64,000 nucleotides of DNA from contig NZ_CP102602.1 of the NCBI RefSeq assembly GCF_024707485.1, positions 248,001 to 312,000 of the forward strand, read 5' to 3'. Origin of the DNA: Thermococcus thermotolerans. Lineage in GTDB: Archaea; Methanobacteriota_B; Thermococci; Thermococcales; Thermococcaceae. This document shows, piece by piece, positions 1-9,210 of the stretch. A program made the position numbers and the translations under genes. The first letter of the stretch is position 1. Every line of letters begins with the position of its first letter. Under the pieces are notes generated by a model. The model made no database searches, was not told where the DNA came from, and worked only from the letters and a program-made list of their open reading frames with translations.

Positions 1-7
1 CTTTCAA

Positions 8-57
8 AAAAACTTTTTTAATAAGATCATTGTTAGAAACGTAAACAGGTGGGTGGA
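8..57 (+). promoter_or_regulatory. Promoter and ribosome binding site of the MCM-like gene
   Basis: A T-rich TATA-like element (CTTTTTTAATA, about 12-22) lies about 35 bases before the ATG at 58. A strong purine-rich binding site (GGTGGGTGGA) directly precedes that ATG. An intact promoter and RBS in front of a frame-disrupted gene suggest the disruption is recent, tolerated, or a sequence error. Confidence 0.5.
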
Positions 58-1760
58 ATGGATTGGGTCAAGATTCAAGAGAAGTTACGAGTCCTGTTCT
101 CTAGCGAAGATACGGTTGATAAGATAGTTCAGAACCCCTGTTTTCCAAATGAAAAATGCCTAAAGTACCGGATTGAAATAGACTGGCTTGCCCATCAATC
201 CCCTCACTAGTAAAGGCTTTATTCACTGATCCAGTCCGCTTTGAAGAAGCAGTCTTCTCAGCACTATCATCTAATGATTATCGAACCGACATTCCATTCG
301 AGTTTTACCTATATAACGGCCCCACTTACATTGGCCCTGAAGATATACTCCACCCTTCAGACCTGCGCAAGCTAAAAACACCAAATGTGGTGAGATTATT
401 CGCTAGAATCTCAGCCGTAAGATACTCAGGAGACGCTTTAATCTACGTCGCCGGATTTAAATGCTATGACTGTGGAAACGTAATGTTCAGGTACTACACT
501 CCCGGAAGTCCATTGCCGGAACCGAAACAATGCGATGCTTGTGGAGGCAGGCATAATATTAAGTTAGAACCATCCATATCCCAAATATTTGATTTCCACG
601 AGTTTGAAGTTACCATAAAAGATCCAATAACAGGTGAACAGGTTCAACTCCCCGTGATATTCATATTTGACGACGAGACTCCAAGCAAAAATTTGCCTCA
701 TCTTGGGGAGGATGTCCAGATTATTGGGATCCTGCGGTACAGTCATTACACCAAAGAGAAGGCAGTACCACTAATTGAAGCATTTAATGTGGAGAAATTA
801 TCTCCTAAACCCATTCGCCTTCAAGATGAAGTTAAAAAAAGTGAAGGAGAATGGAATACCCTCAGAAAATCTCTACAAGATGTCTCCTATGATGTGCTCG
901 CTAATTACCTGCTTCCTGGTAAGATCCCAACTGAGGAGAAATTACTCCTTCTTGGATTGATGCTAGCACCTTTTAAAGAGGAATATGGACTGAGTGAGTC
1001 CCCAAGTGCATTGTTCGTAAGATGTGGAGAAGTCCCCCATGCATCTCGCTTGTTCCAGTCTGCATGGAACTACGAAAAGCTGGCCCCTTGGCTTGTGGGA
1101 TACTACAATGCACTCGTTAGAGATGGGCCATTGTTATTAACCAAGGGTAAAGAATTCTCCCCAATTTTCGGGGACAACAAGCCCACTTTAAGAGCTGAGG
1201 AGATGCTTCTTTACAAGTGGGGAACTTTGTTGATTGACCATGGGGAGACCCTTTCCAAGAGGGAATTAAGCAGAATTGCACATTGGATTAGTGAGGGAGA
1301 GATTTATGAAGAACTTGGGAGATGGGTAAGATATCGGATTTCAGGTGGGACAAGGGTTGCGATGAGTATTAAGTTGAAGAATAGTGTTAAAGATCCAAGA
1401 AAAGCTTTGAACCGGGTCTTTGGTTATCCTGATCACGCGAAGTTCTGGTTTGTTTATTTCGAGAATAATGATCCTCTAAGAGAAGAATATAATATTCATC
1501 TCCCAATCCTTCCAGATCAATATGAGATTATGTACTTTGCCGCTTTACATTCGTTGGAGGTAGATGTGGATAGAGAGCGTTTCAGAGAGTTCATGAGTTG
1601 GTTTGTGGATAATCGTGAGAGTGCTACTCAATGGGGTGGTTTTAGATTGATGAATGGACTGTATCAGTTGGCTAAAGGCCTTGCAGCGTTAAAGTTCAAG
1701 AGAGTTGCCGATGAAGAAGTATTTGAAGTTCTAAGACGTATTAGTATGCACTTAGTTTGA
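58..1760 (+). pseudogene. MCM-like replicative helicase homologue, frameshifted, with degenerate ATPase motifs
   Basis: Reading from ATG 58 gives about 50 residues and then a stop at 208-210. The adjacent frame is open from about 177 to 1760, with its first usual start codon only at GTG 387. Adding one C to the C-run at 200-203 would join the frames into a protein of about 567 residues (inference). The joined product resembles archaeal MCM along its whole length. It has an N-terminal domain ending near the frameshift and a zinc ribbon with two CxxC pairs (FKCYDCG and QCDACGG, about 470-545). An OB-fold region and an AAA+-like region reaching a C-terminal lid follow. The ATPase is not intact: the Walker A position reads GEVPHAS (about 1026-1046) and Walker B reads IDHGET (about 1233-1250), against the family GDPGxxKS and IDEFDK. 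It is either a decaying gene or an inactive paralogue. The N-terminal break argues for pseudogene unless it is a sequencing error. The first 57 bases hold its promoter. Confidence 0.7.
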
Positions 1761-1938
1761 GCAAGCAACTCTCATCTTGGAATCTAAGCCCTGCAAGAAG
1801 CCTTTGGCAGGACTTCACCTGAGTGCTCGCTTGGTTAATTATGTCTCAACTCTAAAGCTGACTGACATTATATTGAGTACTGAAGAGCAGACTCGGGAAA
1901 TTAGAGTGTTTCATAAGGAGAAGTTGTTGGAAAAGGAC

Positions 1939-3009
1939 TCACTCTTTCCTAAACAACCTCTTCAAATTCCTCTCGAAGGGCGGGTAAATAACGCCCATGT
2001 CGGTTATTATGCCCGTTAAGTACTTGTGGGGCGTGACGTCGAACGCTGGATTGTAGACGTCCACATCGGGAGCAATCCTACAGCCGCCGCAGGTGAGGAC
2101 TTCCTCCGGCTTTCTCTCCTCTATGGGTATCTCCTTTCCGCTCTTGAGGCTCATGTCAATCGTTGACAGCGGCGCGACGGTGAAGAATGGAATCCCGTGC
2201 TCCTTGGCGAGGATAGCCAGGGTATATGTACCAATCTTGTTGGCAAAGTCGCCGTTGGCCACTATCCTGTCGGCACCTACAATTATAGCGTCAACTTTCC
2301 CCTGTTGCATCACAAAGCCGGCCATGTTGTCGGATATAAGCTTGAGCGGAATGCCGTCGTAGTGATACTCCCAGGCGCTGAGGCGGGCACCCTGAAGGAC
2401 CGGCCTCGTCTCGTCCACCCAAAGGAGTTTGAGGTTCCCATCGCGGTGCATCACCCTCAGAACTGCCCCGACCGTTCCGAGCTGGACGGTTGCCAAGCTT
2501 CCGGCGTTGCAGTGCGTTAGAACGTTGCCCTCAGGCAAAGCCTCTGCTCCGTAGTGTCCCATCCTGAGGTTGGCCTCAACGTCCTCGTCCGCTATCCTTT
2601 GGGCTTCATCAACTATGAGCTTCTTTATCTCGCCGAGCGGGCTTTCAAGGTTCTCCTCAACGAGCCTCTTAATCCTGTTAAGAGCCCAGAAGAGGTTTAC
2701 AGCCGTCGGCCTCGTGTTCTTCAGCCTGTCATAGGCACGATAAAAGCCGTCCATAAACTCGTCTTTGGTTTTGGCCTTCGTTGTGTCCGCGTAGAGGGCT
2801 AAACCGAAGGCAGCAGCCGCTCCTATCGCCGGTGCACCGCGGACTTTCATCGTGACTATCGCTTCCGCGACTTGGTCAACGGTCGTCAGCTCTATCGTCT
2901 TGAACTCCCCCGGCAAAAGGGTCTGGTCTATCATGATGACCTTTCCACCCTCATAACTCACGCTTCTCGGAAGCCTCGTTAGCTCCTCTGGCCTGTATCT
3001 TACCTCCAC
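1939..3009 (-). CDS. mtnA: S-methyl-5-thioribose-1-phosphate isomerase
   Basis: This 356-residue enzyme is of the MtnA/eIF2B-like family. It interconverts methylthioribose-1-phosphate and methylthioribulose-1-phosphate for methionine salvage. The family's catalytic Cys (THCNAGS) and Asp (VGADRI) motifs are both present, as is the RGAPAIG loop near residue 55. The GTG at 3009 was chosen because the frame further upstream runs into the divergent NTPase gene and because a GGTGG site precedes it. The product then begins VEVRYRPEEL, matching the usual family length. Related archaeal ribose-1,5-bisphosphate isomerases are the main alternative, but the motifs and C-terminus fit MtnA better. It stands divergent from the THEP1 gene. 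Confidence 0.88.
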   Translation of the reverse strand: MEVRYRPEELTRLPRSVSYEGGKVIMIDQTLLPGEFKTIELTTVDQVAEAIVTMKVRGAPAIGAAAAFGLALYADTTKAKTKDEFMDGFYRAYDRLKNTRPTAVNLFWALNRIKRLVEENLESPLGEIKKLIVDEAQRIADEDVEANLRMGHYGAEALPEGNVLTHCNAGSLATVQLGTVGAVLRVMHRDGNLKLLWVDETRPVLQGARLSAWEYHYDGIPLKLISDNMAGFVMQQGKVDAIIVGADRIVANGDFANKIGTYTLAILAKEHGIPFFTVAPLSTIDMSLKSGKEIPIEERKPEEVLTCGGCRIAPDVDVYNPAFDVTPHKYLTGIITDMGVIYPPFERNLKRLFRKE

Positions 3010-3064
3010 AGACACCACCCCAAAGGGTTTAAGGGAGGAGCTTAAATCTCCTTCGGTGGTTGAA

Positions 3065-3607
3065 ATGACGCTGAGAATATTCGTGACCGGTCCTGCCGGT
3101 GTTGGAAAGACAACACTCGTAGAGAGGGTTGCCAAAGAAGCCGACCGCTGGGGCTATCTTGTCGGCGGAATGATAACCAGAGAGGTGCGCAGAAACGGCA
3201 GGAGGATTGGATTCAAGATCACCGCACTCGACACGGGGGAAGAGGGAACCCTCGCCAGCATCAGGGGGACTTCCCATTTGCCAGGGGTCCCCTTCGGGAA
3301 GTACGTTGTCCACGTCGATGAGATAAACCGCGTCGGCGTTTCAGCGATAAAACGCGCCCTGGTTGAAGCTGATTTAATAGTTATAGACGAAATCGGCCCG
3401 ATGGAGTACAAGAGCGATGAGTTCGTAAAGGTTATGGGGGAAGTCCTGAAATCCGAAAAGCCCCTTCTAGCTGTTGTGCACAGAAAAATGGCCGATAAGT
3501 TCCGCCCCCTTGGAAAACTTCATACACTGAGCGTCGGGAACAGAAACAGGGCCTTCGCTGAGGTGCTCGATGAAGTTATGAAAGAACTGAAGGGAGTCAG
3601 AGGTTGA
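3065..3607 (+). CDS. THEP1-family nucleoside-triphosphatase
   Basis: This is a 180-residue P-loop NTPase of the THEP1 family, cytoplasmic enzymes that hydrolyse ATP, GTP and other NTPs. Walker A is GPAGVGKTT close to the N-terminus and Walker B is VIDEIGPME near residue 100. The length is typical. The ATG at 3065 was preferred over the GTG at 3056 because GGTGGT (3055-3060) sits four bases before it. The 3' end overlaps the convergent CBS gene by 11 bases. Its biological role is not settled; the family has been linked to nucleotide or thiamine metabolism. Confidence 0.88.
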   Translation: MTLRIFVTGPAGVGKTTLVERVAKEADRWGYLVGGMITREVRRNGRRIGFKITALDTGEEGTLASIRGTSHLPGVPFGKYVVHVDEINRVGVSAIKRALVEADLIVIDEIGPMEYKSDEFVKVMGEVLKSEKPLLAVVHRKMADKFRPLGKLHTLSVGNRNRAFAEVLDEVMKELKGVRG

Positions 3608-4127
3608 GGCTGTCCTTGCAGCTCTCGCATATCCACTTCTCGCCGCCCTCGATGTAGACCTTGTAGAGCGGCCCGTACTGACCGCAGAGCTCGCAGATTC
3701 CGTAGACCTCGGTCTCCTCACTTACCTCTTCCTCTTCACTGCTGTAGGTGTTGAGTGCAGCGAGAAGATCAGCGGCGGTAACAAAGCCTATCGGCTTTCC
3801 GAGCCTCGTAACGAGGAGCCTCCTGATGCCCTTCTCCATCATCCTGTCAATGGCATCGCTTATATCGTAGTCGTCCTCGATTGTTATTGGCTTCTTGGTC
3901 ATGACTTCTTCGACTTTCACTTCCTTGGGGTCACGTCCCCTTGCCACGACCTTGTCGAGTATGTCGCGGTCGGTTATTATCCCAACGATCTCGTCGCCCT
4001 TAACCACAACGGCACTTCCTACTTTGTTCTTTGAGAGGATTCTGGCGACTCTGTGGACGGTGTCGTCCGGCTTGACGATGACTGCCTTCCTCTTAACCAC
4101 TTGCCCCACGGCTATCCTAGGTGCCAT
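3597..4127 (-). CDS. CBS-domain pair protein with C-terminal zinc ribbon
   Basis: The 176-residue protein carries two CBS motifs (about residues 10-65 and 75-130), which form a Bateman module that usually binds adenine nucleotides. A C-terminal CxxC...CxxC zinc ribbon follows (CELCGQYG and CESC, about residues 143-172), separated by a Glu-rich linker. It is probably a cytoplasmic energy or nucleotide sensor; the partner cannot be told from sequence. GAGGTGA lies just before the ATG. A TATA-like run is present in the gap to the next gene. Confidence 0.8.
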   Translation of the reverse strand: MAPRIAVGQVVKRKAVIVKPDDTVHRVARILSKNKVGSAVVVKGDEIVGIITDRDILDKVVARGRDPKEVKVEEVMTKKPITIEDDYDISDAIDRMMEKGIRRLLVTRLGKPIGFVTAADLLAALNTYSSEEEEVSEETEVYGICELCGQYGPLYKVYIEGGEKWICESCKDSLNL

Positions 4128-4176
4128 TTTATCACCTCGCCAACGGGGGTTAGGAGAGAAACTTAAAAAGCTTTCT

Positions 4177-4827
4177 TCAAAGACGGCGCCTCAGGAAGTG
4201 TGAGGCCAGGAGAAACGTTAAGACGAACGCCGCAACGGCGAGAATTATTGGGACGTTTGAGCCTGCACTTTCCACTGCATGGATTGGTGACGTCGTTGCC
4301 TGGGGGATTGCAGACGTGCTCGTGTTAACTGCCATCGGAACTATCGACTTCTCGGGCGTCGACATTACGGTCATATTGCCTGCCTCGTACGTGGCGTTAG
4401 CTCCCAATGTTGTCATTGGAGCCAGCAGTTCCTTTGAAGCAGCGTACACTCCAGCGGAAATGAGGCCGGCTATCGAAAGGCTGATGACATGGAGCCTCTC
4501 AAAACCGAGAACTGTCTTCTTCTTTACCTTGGCGACGCTTTTTCTCGGGACGAGAAGAATCGGCCTGTTGGAGGCCCTGTAGAGCTTGACCTCCTGGAGC
4601 CTCTTCCCATACTTCTTTCCCGCGACCTCGATGAGGCCGACCTTGAGCATCTTGTCTATGTGGTACGAGACGGTGGAAATTGGAAGTTCCAGTTCGCGAG
4701 ATATCTCACTCATCGAAAGGACCCGATCCTCTAGAATATGGAGGATGGCTATCGCTTTTTCGTTTATCAGTATCTGTGCGAGTTCTTTCGCCCTTTCGTC
4801 GTGGATATCTATGGTCTCATAGTCCAA
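4177..4827 (-). CDS. ArsR-like winged-helix protein with membrane anchor
   Basis: The 216-residue protein begins with a winged-helix domain (about residues 10-90; motif SMSEISRELELPISTVSYHI), typical of ArsR-type DNA-binding proteins. Two hydrophobic segments follow, around residues 108-125 and 190-210, with a Ser/Thr-rich stretch between them and a final RRR. This makes a membrane-tethered regulator with a DNA-binding domain on the cytoplasmic side plausible. The start is TTG behind GGTGGCG. Target genes are unknown. Confidence 0.65.
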   Translation of the reverse strand: MDYETIDIHDERAKELAQILINEKAIAILHILEDRVLSMSEISRELELPISTVSYHIDKMLKVGLIEVAGKKYGKRLQEVKLYRASNRPILLVPRKSVAKVKKKTVLGFERLHVISLSIAGLISAGVYAASKELLAPMTTLGANATYEAGNMTVMSTPEKSIVPMAVNTSTSAIPQATTSPIHAVESAGSNVPIILAVAAFVLTFLLASHFLRRRL

Positions 4828-4938
4828 GCGGCGCCACCCGGGAAGAATACGGCGGGAATGTATTAAAGGTTTTCACAGCTTCAAGTTCACTTGAAGTCAA
4901 CAGAATGGCGTGAGAGTAAAAGGAAAGGAAGCTTAAAT

Positions 4939-5214
4939 TCACGGCTTCTCAAGGATGATCTCGATGGTCGAGGTGTTGGCGGTCCTGCCGTCGGCAGTCG
5001 GGAGCTCCTCGGTGCCGATCTTGATCTCCTTGACCCTGACCTCTGGGAGGAACCTGTTCCTGACGATCTCAGCGACGTCAACGGCCCTGCTGATGGCCCT
5101 ACCGCGAGCCTTGACGCTGACCTCCTTAGCGCCCTCGTTGAACTGGGTTATCACGGCGAGGACGTAGTTCATAACCGGCTTCTTTCCGATGTAGACGACA
5201 TGCTCCTCTGCCAT
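4939..5214 (-). CDS. albA: Alba chromatin protein
   Basis: A 91-residue DNA/RNA-binding chromosomal protein of the Alba family. It carries the N-terminal [13 protein letters not shown] loop with the conserved Lys residues, the [10 protein letters not shown] helix and the [10 protein letters not shown] region. It compacts DNA and binds RNA as a dimer. ATG 5214 is chosen over GTG 5223 because GGAGGTG ends six bases before it and the product then starts [10 protein letters not shown], as is usual for the family. It is a single gene with an upstream region of about 190 bases. Confidence 0.95.
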
Positions 5215-5406
5215 CTTTGGCACCTCCGGGAATTTTGTCGTTAACCTGTCGTGGGATTTTGGTTAAATACTTTTCGGTATTTTCCCTGCTTTATTGGACA
5301 ATCCTGTGGCTTTAATGGATTAATCGAATGTTCATCCATGCTCCTGCAAATTCATGTTAAGCGAAAGGTTTTAAGGCCCAAAAATTGCCATAGGAGTGGT
5401 GATAAT

Positions 5407-6762
5407 ATGACAGTTCATCCCATAGACTACCGCTACGGGAGCGAGGATATGAGGCGCATCTGGGATGAGGAGAATAAACTCCAAAAGCTTCTCGATGTTG
5501 AGGCCGCTCTGGCTAGGGCCCATGCAAAGCTTGGCAACATCCCCGAAGAGAGTGCAAGGGTAATCTCCGAGAGGGCAAACACGAAGTGGGTAAGGCTTGA
5601 GAGAGTTAAAGAGATTGAGGCCGAGATACACCACGACATCATGGCCGTCGTTAAGGCCCTTAGCGAGGTCTGCGGCGAGCATGGAAAATACGTTCACCTC
5701 GGCGCTACCTCCAATGATATAATAGACACTGCCAATGCCCTCCTAATAAAGGAGAGCCTGGAGATTGTGAAGAGCGACCTCAGGGAGATACGCTCAATCC
5801 TCAAGAACCTCGCTATGGAACACAAGTACACCGTCTGCATAGGAAGGACCCACGGTCAGCACGCGGTTCCAACGACCTACGGCATGAAGTTTGCGATATG
5901 GCTTGACGAGATACAAAGGCACCTGGACAGAATAGATGAGCTGGAGGAAAGAATTTTGGTCGGCCAGATGAGCGGCGCCGTCGGGACGATGGCGAGCTTT
6001 GGGGATAAGGGACCCGAGATACAGCGCCTCGTCATGGAGGATCTCGGGCTAAAACCTGCCAGGATAAGTAACCAGATAATCCAGCGCGACGTCTATGCGG
6101 AGCTTATGATGGTTTTGGCCCTCATTGCCTCGACCCTTGATAAGATTGCCCTGGAGGTAAGGAACCTTCAGAGGACGGAGATACTAGAGATCAGCGAACC
6201 CTTTGGGAAGAGGCAGGTGGGCTCTTCAACAATGCCTCACAAGAGGAACCCCATACGGAGCGAGAAGGTGAGCGGGCTGGCGAGGGTTCTCTACTCCAAC
6301 GTCATTCCTGCACTGCTTAACAACCCCCTATGGCACGAGAGGGATCTGACGAACTCCTCTGTCGAGCGCGTTATCCTCCCTGAGAGCTTTGTTCTACTTG
6401 ACGAGATGCTCAAGAGCATGAAGAAGGTTCTCTCAGGGCTAGAGTTCTTCCCGGAGAACATTAAGAGGAACCTCTACATGACTAACAACTTGATCATGGC
6501 CGAACCGCTGATGCTGAAGCTAACAGAGAAAGGAATGGGAAGGCAGGAGGCGCATGAATTGGTGCGAAGACTGGCAATGAGGGCGTTCAGAGAGAACAGA
6601 GACCTGATAGCCGTTGCCAGAGAAAACGAAGATGTGAGAAAGTTTTTAACTGAGGACGACTTCGAGAGCCTGAAGCCGGAGAACTACATAGGCATGGCAC
6701 CGCTGATAGTCGATAACGTAATTGCCTATATAACGGAGAAAGAACGAAAAGAAGGACTTTAA
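5407..6762 (+). CDS. purB: Adenylosuccinate lyase
   Basis: This 451-residue fumarase/aspartase-superfamily enzyme catalyses two purine steps: SAICAR to AICAR, and adenylosuccinate to AMP. The superfamily signature GSSTMPHKRNP is near residue 278. The catalytic His regions TSND and GRTHGQHA lie near residues 100 and 150. ATG 5407 follows AGGAGTGGTGAT. The in-frame extension back to 5251 has no family-like sequence. PurA, which makes the substrate of the second step, is encoded at 23.2 kb. Confidence 0.95.
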   Translation: MTVHPIDYRYGSEDMRRIWDEENKLQKLLDVEAALARAHAKLGNIPEESARVISERANTKWVRLERVKEIEAEIHHDIMAVVKALSEVCGEHGKYVHLGATSNDIIDTANALLIKESLEIVKSDLREIRSILKNLAMEHKYTVCIGRTHGQHAVPTTYGMKFAIWLDEIQRHLDRIDELEERILVGQMSGAVGTMASFGDKGPEIQRLVMEDLGLKPARISNQIIQRDVYAELMMVLALIASTLDKIALEVRNLQRTEILEISEPFGKRQVGSSTMPHKRNPIRSEKVSGLARVLYSNVIPALLNNPLWHERDLTNSSVERVILPESFVLLDEMLKSMKKVLSGLEFFPENIKRNLYMTNNLIMAEPLMLKLTEKGMGRQEAHELVRRLAMRAFRENRDLIAVARENEDVRKFLTEDDFESLKPENYIGMAPLIVDNVIAYITEKERKEGL

Positions 6763-6800
6763 TCCCTTTTTCTTTGATTTAACGCCACAACATCCTTTTT
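6763..6800 (+). terminator. Probable T-rich terminator after purB
   Basis: Runs of T (CCCTTTTTCTTTG and CATCCTTTTTTGG) follow directly after the purB stop codon. Archaeal termination commonly uses such T-tracts without a hairpin. Position is approximate. Confidence 0.45.
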
Positions 6801-8280
6801 TGGATTTTTGGCCTAATGATGCCAAATGACTCTCAAATTTTTTGCTAAATTTTTACTTTTTAATTCAATTATATTTATGTCTCATTTTTATAGGTTTATT
6901 TTTAATATCTTAAATATTTGTCCTTTATTCTTATTATAATTGTCTATAACTTACAATTCAAAAAATTAAATTTTGATGATTTTTGACCACTTTATGTAGT
7001 ATAAATGGGAATGGATGTACATAAATGATCATGCTAATGGGATGGCACTTCTCGATGAAAGACGCCACCCTACTATCAGGCAGTACATTCTCTCCCATGA
7101 ACCCTTAAGGGGCATTGTTAATTAAGCTTCCCAGAGTGCCAAAAGTTTATTCTGAGATCGGGCTTCCATGGAACAAAATTTGGTTACAATTAAAGGTGGT
7201 ATATATGGGGTGCCGAAACCCTGGCATAGGCCCACTTGTTTCATCAAGGGGCACCCATAAAGCAGTAGTGGGTCCAATAAGGCAGAATCTTATAGTTATG
7301 TCTTAGGTTACCCTCACTACGATGGTTATGTTTATCCGCTGTTAGTGCGGATTTAGGAATGTGCTGGGGGATAGAATCCAAGCCCCTGGAACTGGCAGAA
7401 TGTCTGCATCCGTTGTCCTTTCTATGAACATGGTTGTACTTTTGTTTTGGATATAAGGTACATTATATCCAATTTTGAAGTACAGGGTTGGTCATTTTAA
7501 GGGGCATTCCACAGGACTATGACTCCCAAAAGTAAGGCAACAGACATTTAAGTGGGTAAAAGACCCCCTGCGGTTGTTAGGGCCTTTTTGTATAGGGGGC
7601 ATAAACTCCCGCGGATCGGCTCCGTTATATGCAATTCGGGACAGGTAGCGTGGCAGACTCATATCCGTCATACCTCTCATTTAAGTGGTGCCAATCTGGC
7701 CTCCTCCCTGCCGTGAGGGCGAGACTTTCAAAAGAAAAATGTAAATGTCCCCAGTTGGTGTCTGCCATGTGCCCCTTTATTTCCTGGCTTCCTGGCACTA
7801 TTCATAGTGCCTGTAGCGCTCTCACGCCTATCCGAGGTGACTACCTTTATTCGTAACCAAATTTTGTTTTTGTGTTGTCTGTGGGACTCATGGTGATTAT
7901 CTTAGATTTTAGTGGTGTCCCTTAATAGGGATCTAACCGCTTGGCTTGGTGTCTGGATGTATACTTCTTTCGCAGGGTTTATTATATTGAGTGGTAGATT
8001 TTCGGAATTTTTTAGTATATTAAGCAGTGTTAAAATTACTTATTATTTTTTAATAAAATTTAATCTATTTAACTCCGTTTATCTAAACCTCTTGCTAATA
8101 TTATTTTTCTTATTTTTATATATTTCATGTAAATAACTTTTTTAAGTAGTTACAATTCACTCGAAAATTTGAGAGATAAAATCTGACACAGAAATTAGGA
8201 AAGCCTAAAAACAATAGAGCATTGAGTAGGACTCTAATCGCCAAGAAATCCAATAAAAGAGTTTAATCGGACCAGTAGGT
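6801..8280. other. 1.5-kb AT-rich region without a credible gene
   Basis: No open frame here looks like a protein. The short ORFs on both strands have poor composition and no recognisable motifs. The first 200 bases and the part from about 7985 to 8150 are very AT-rich, while 7020-7860 is closer to average. I see a repeated 12-mer TTAAGGGGCATT (7105-7116 and 7497-7508) and a repeated CATTTAAGTGG (about 7547 and 7679). There are hairpins ATCCGC/GCGGAT (about 7336-7354) and GGCACTA/TAGTGCC (about 7793-7811). This could be a decayed mobile element or gene, or carry a non-coding RNA; the sequence alone does not decide. Confidence 0.4.
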
Positions 8281-8284
8281 CTTC

Positions 8285-8641
8285 TCACGGCTTTTCTTCG
8301 GTCATTCCTTTAGGAATCTCGTTGCCCTGTGGCAGGATGATAAGCTCCCTTCCCTCAACCAGCATCTGAGCAACCTTTTTTCTGGCCGAGCTCAGTGCCC
8401 TCCACACCGTACCTCTGGAGACGCCCATCCTCTTTCCGGCCTCTTCCTGCGTTAAGCCTTCATGGTCGACCAGTCTGAGCGCTTCGAACTCCTCGTAAGT
8501 CATGAAAATCGGTGGTTTGGGCTGTCCAACAGGCGGCAACGCGGGATAGAAATATCTAACCTCTGGCACGAACCCGATCATCCTCATTTTCCTTCTCCTT
8601 CCCCTTCCGCGGCCCCTGCCCGGCCCCATTCCCATCGGCAT
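8285..8641 (-). CDS. DUF134 family helix-turn-helix regulator
   Basis: The 118-residue predicted DNA-binding protein has a sigma-like HTH in its centre (LTQEEAGKRMGVSRGTVWRAL, about residues 63-83, which includes one residue of helix context). The N-terminus is very Gly/Arg-rich (GPGRGRGRGRRRK). DUF134 proteins often occur near NifX/NifB-type cofactor-binding genes, and such genes occur at 15.5-17.2 kb here. It could regulate them, which is inference. No clear RBS precedes ATG 8641, but TATA-like CCTATAAAG lies about 30-40 bases upstream, so the transcript may be nearly leaderless. Confidence 0.75.
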   Translation of the reverse strand: MPMGMGPGRGRGRGRRRKMRMIGFVPEVRYFYPALPPVGQPKPPIFMTYEEFEALRLVDHEGLTQEEAGKRMGVSRGTVWRALSSARKKVAQMLVEGRELIILPQGNEIPKGMTEEKP

Positions 8642-8736
8642 AGTTATCGGATATCCTAACGACGGTTCACTTTATAGGCTTTCCGCCTCCAGTAACTGTT
8701 ATAATCCCTCAATCCCAAGTTAACCTGGTGGGAGAC

Positions 8737-9195
8737 ATGGCGTTTAGACTTTCCGAGAGAAAGATAGGCTGGCACAAGGACTTTGACAGCTCACACTTCC
8801 TTGCACTCCCCTACGAGAGCAAGTGCCTCAGAATTCACGGCCACACGTACAACGTTGACGTCGAGATATGGGGCGACGTTAATGAGAACGGCATGATATT
8901 TGACTTCAACCACCTCAGCAGGCTCATAAAGCTCCTCGACCATAGGATTCTGGTGAGCGGGAACTGGGTCGTTGAGAGGGGGGACGGCAAGCTCATCATT
9001 GAAAAGAACGGAAAGAGGCTCGAACTTCCCGAGGACGAGGCGGTAATCTTGGACAAGCCCAACGTTACGGCGGAGTACATAGCGGAGTGGTTCGCGGAGA
9101 GAATAGCCGAAAAAGCCGGAGAAAACGTGAGAAAAATCCTGGTCAGGATATGGGAGGATCCGAGGAGCTACGCGGAGGTAATCCTTGAGAGATAA
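8737..9195 (+). CDS. queD: 6-pyruvoyl-tetrahydropterin synthase family protein, QueD-like
   Basis: The 152-residue protein has the zinc-binding His residues of the family (SSHF and HGHTY). It also has the CxxxHGH arrangement (CLRIHGH) that separates QueD-type carboxy-tetrahydropterin synthases from classical PTPS. In archaea this enzyme supplies the 7-deazaguanine precursor of archaeosine in tRNA. ATG 8737 is preferred over GTG 8728 because GGTGGGAG sits directly before it. It is divergent from the DUF134 gene; no other archaeosine gene is adjacent. Confidence 0.8.
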   Translation: MAFRLSERKIGWHKDFDSSHFLALPYESKCLRIHGHTYNVDVEIWGDVNENGMIFDFNHLSRLIKLLDHRILVSGNWVVERGDGKLIIEKNGKRLELPEDEAVILDKPNVTAEYIAEWFAERIAEKAGENVRKILVRIWEDPRSYAEVILER

Positions 9196-9210
9196 GTTTT
9201 GTTGGCTTAT

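Noticed and set aside
1777-2019. 80-residue plus-strand frame after the MCM-like gene
   Set aside because: Its last third is antisense to the 3' end of mtnA, and the rest shows no family-like sequence or RBS. It may be decayed MCM C-terminus or chance.
7115-8136. Short ORFs in the 1.5-kb gene-free region (for example 7115-7306, 7492-7680, 7629-7856, 7912-8136)
   Set aside because: None has an RBS, motif or sensible composition. They overlap each other on both strands and were treated as chance.
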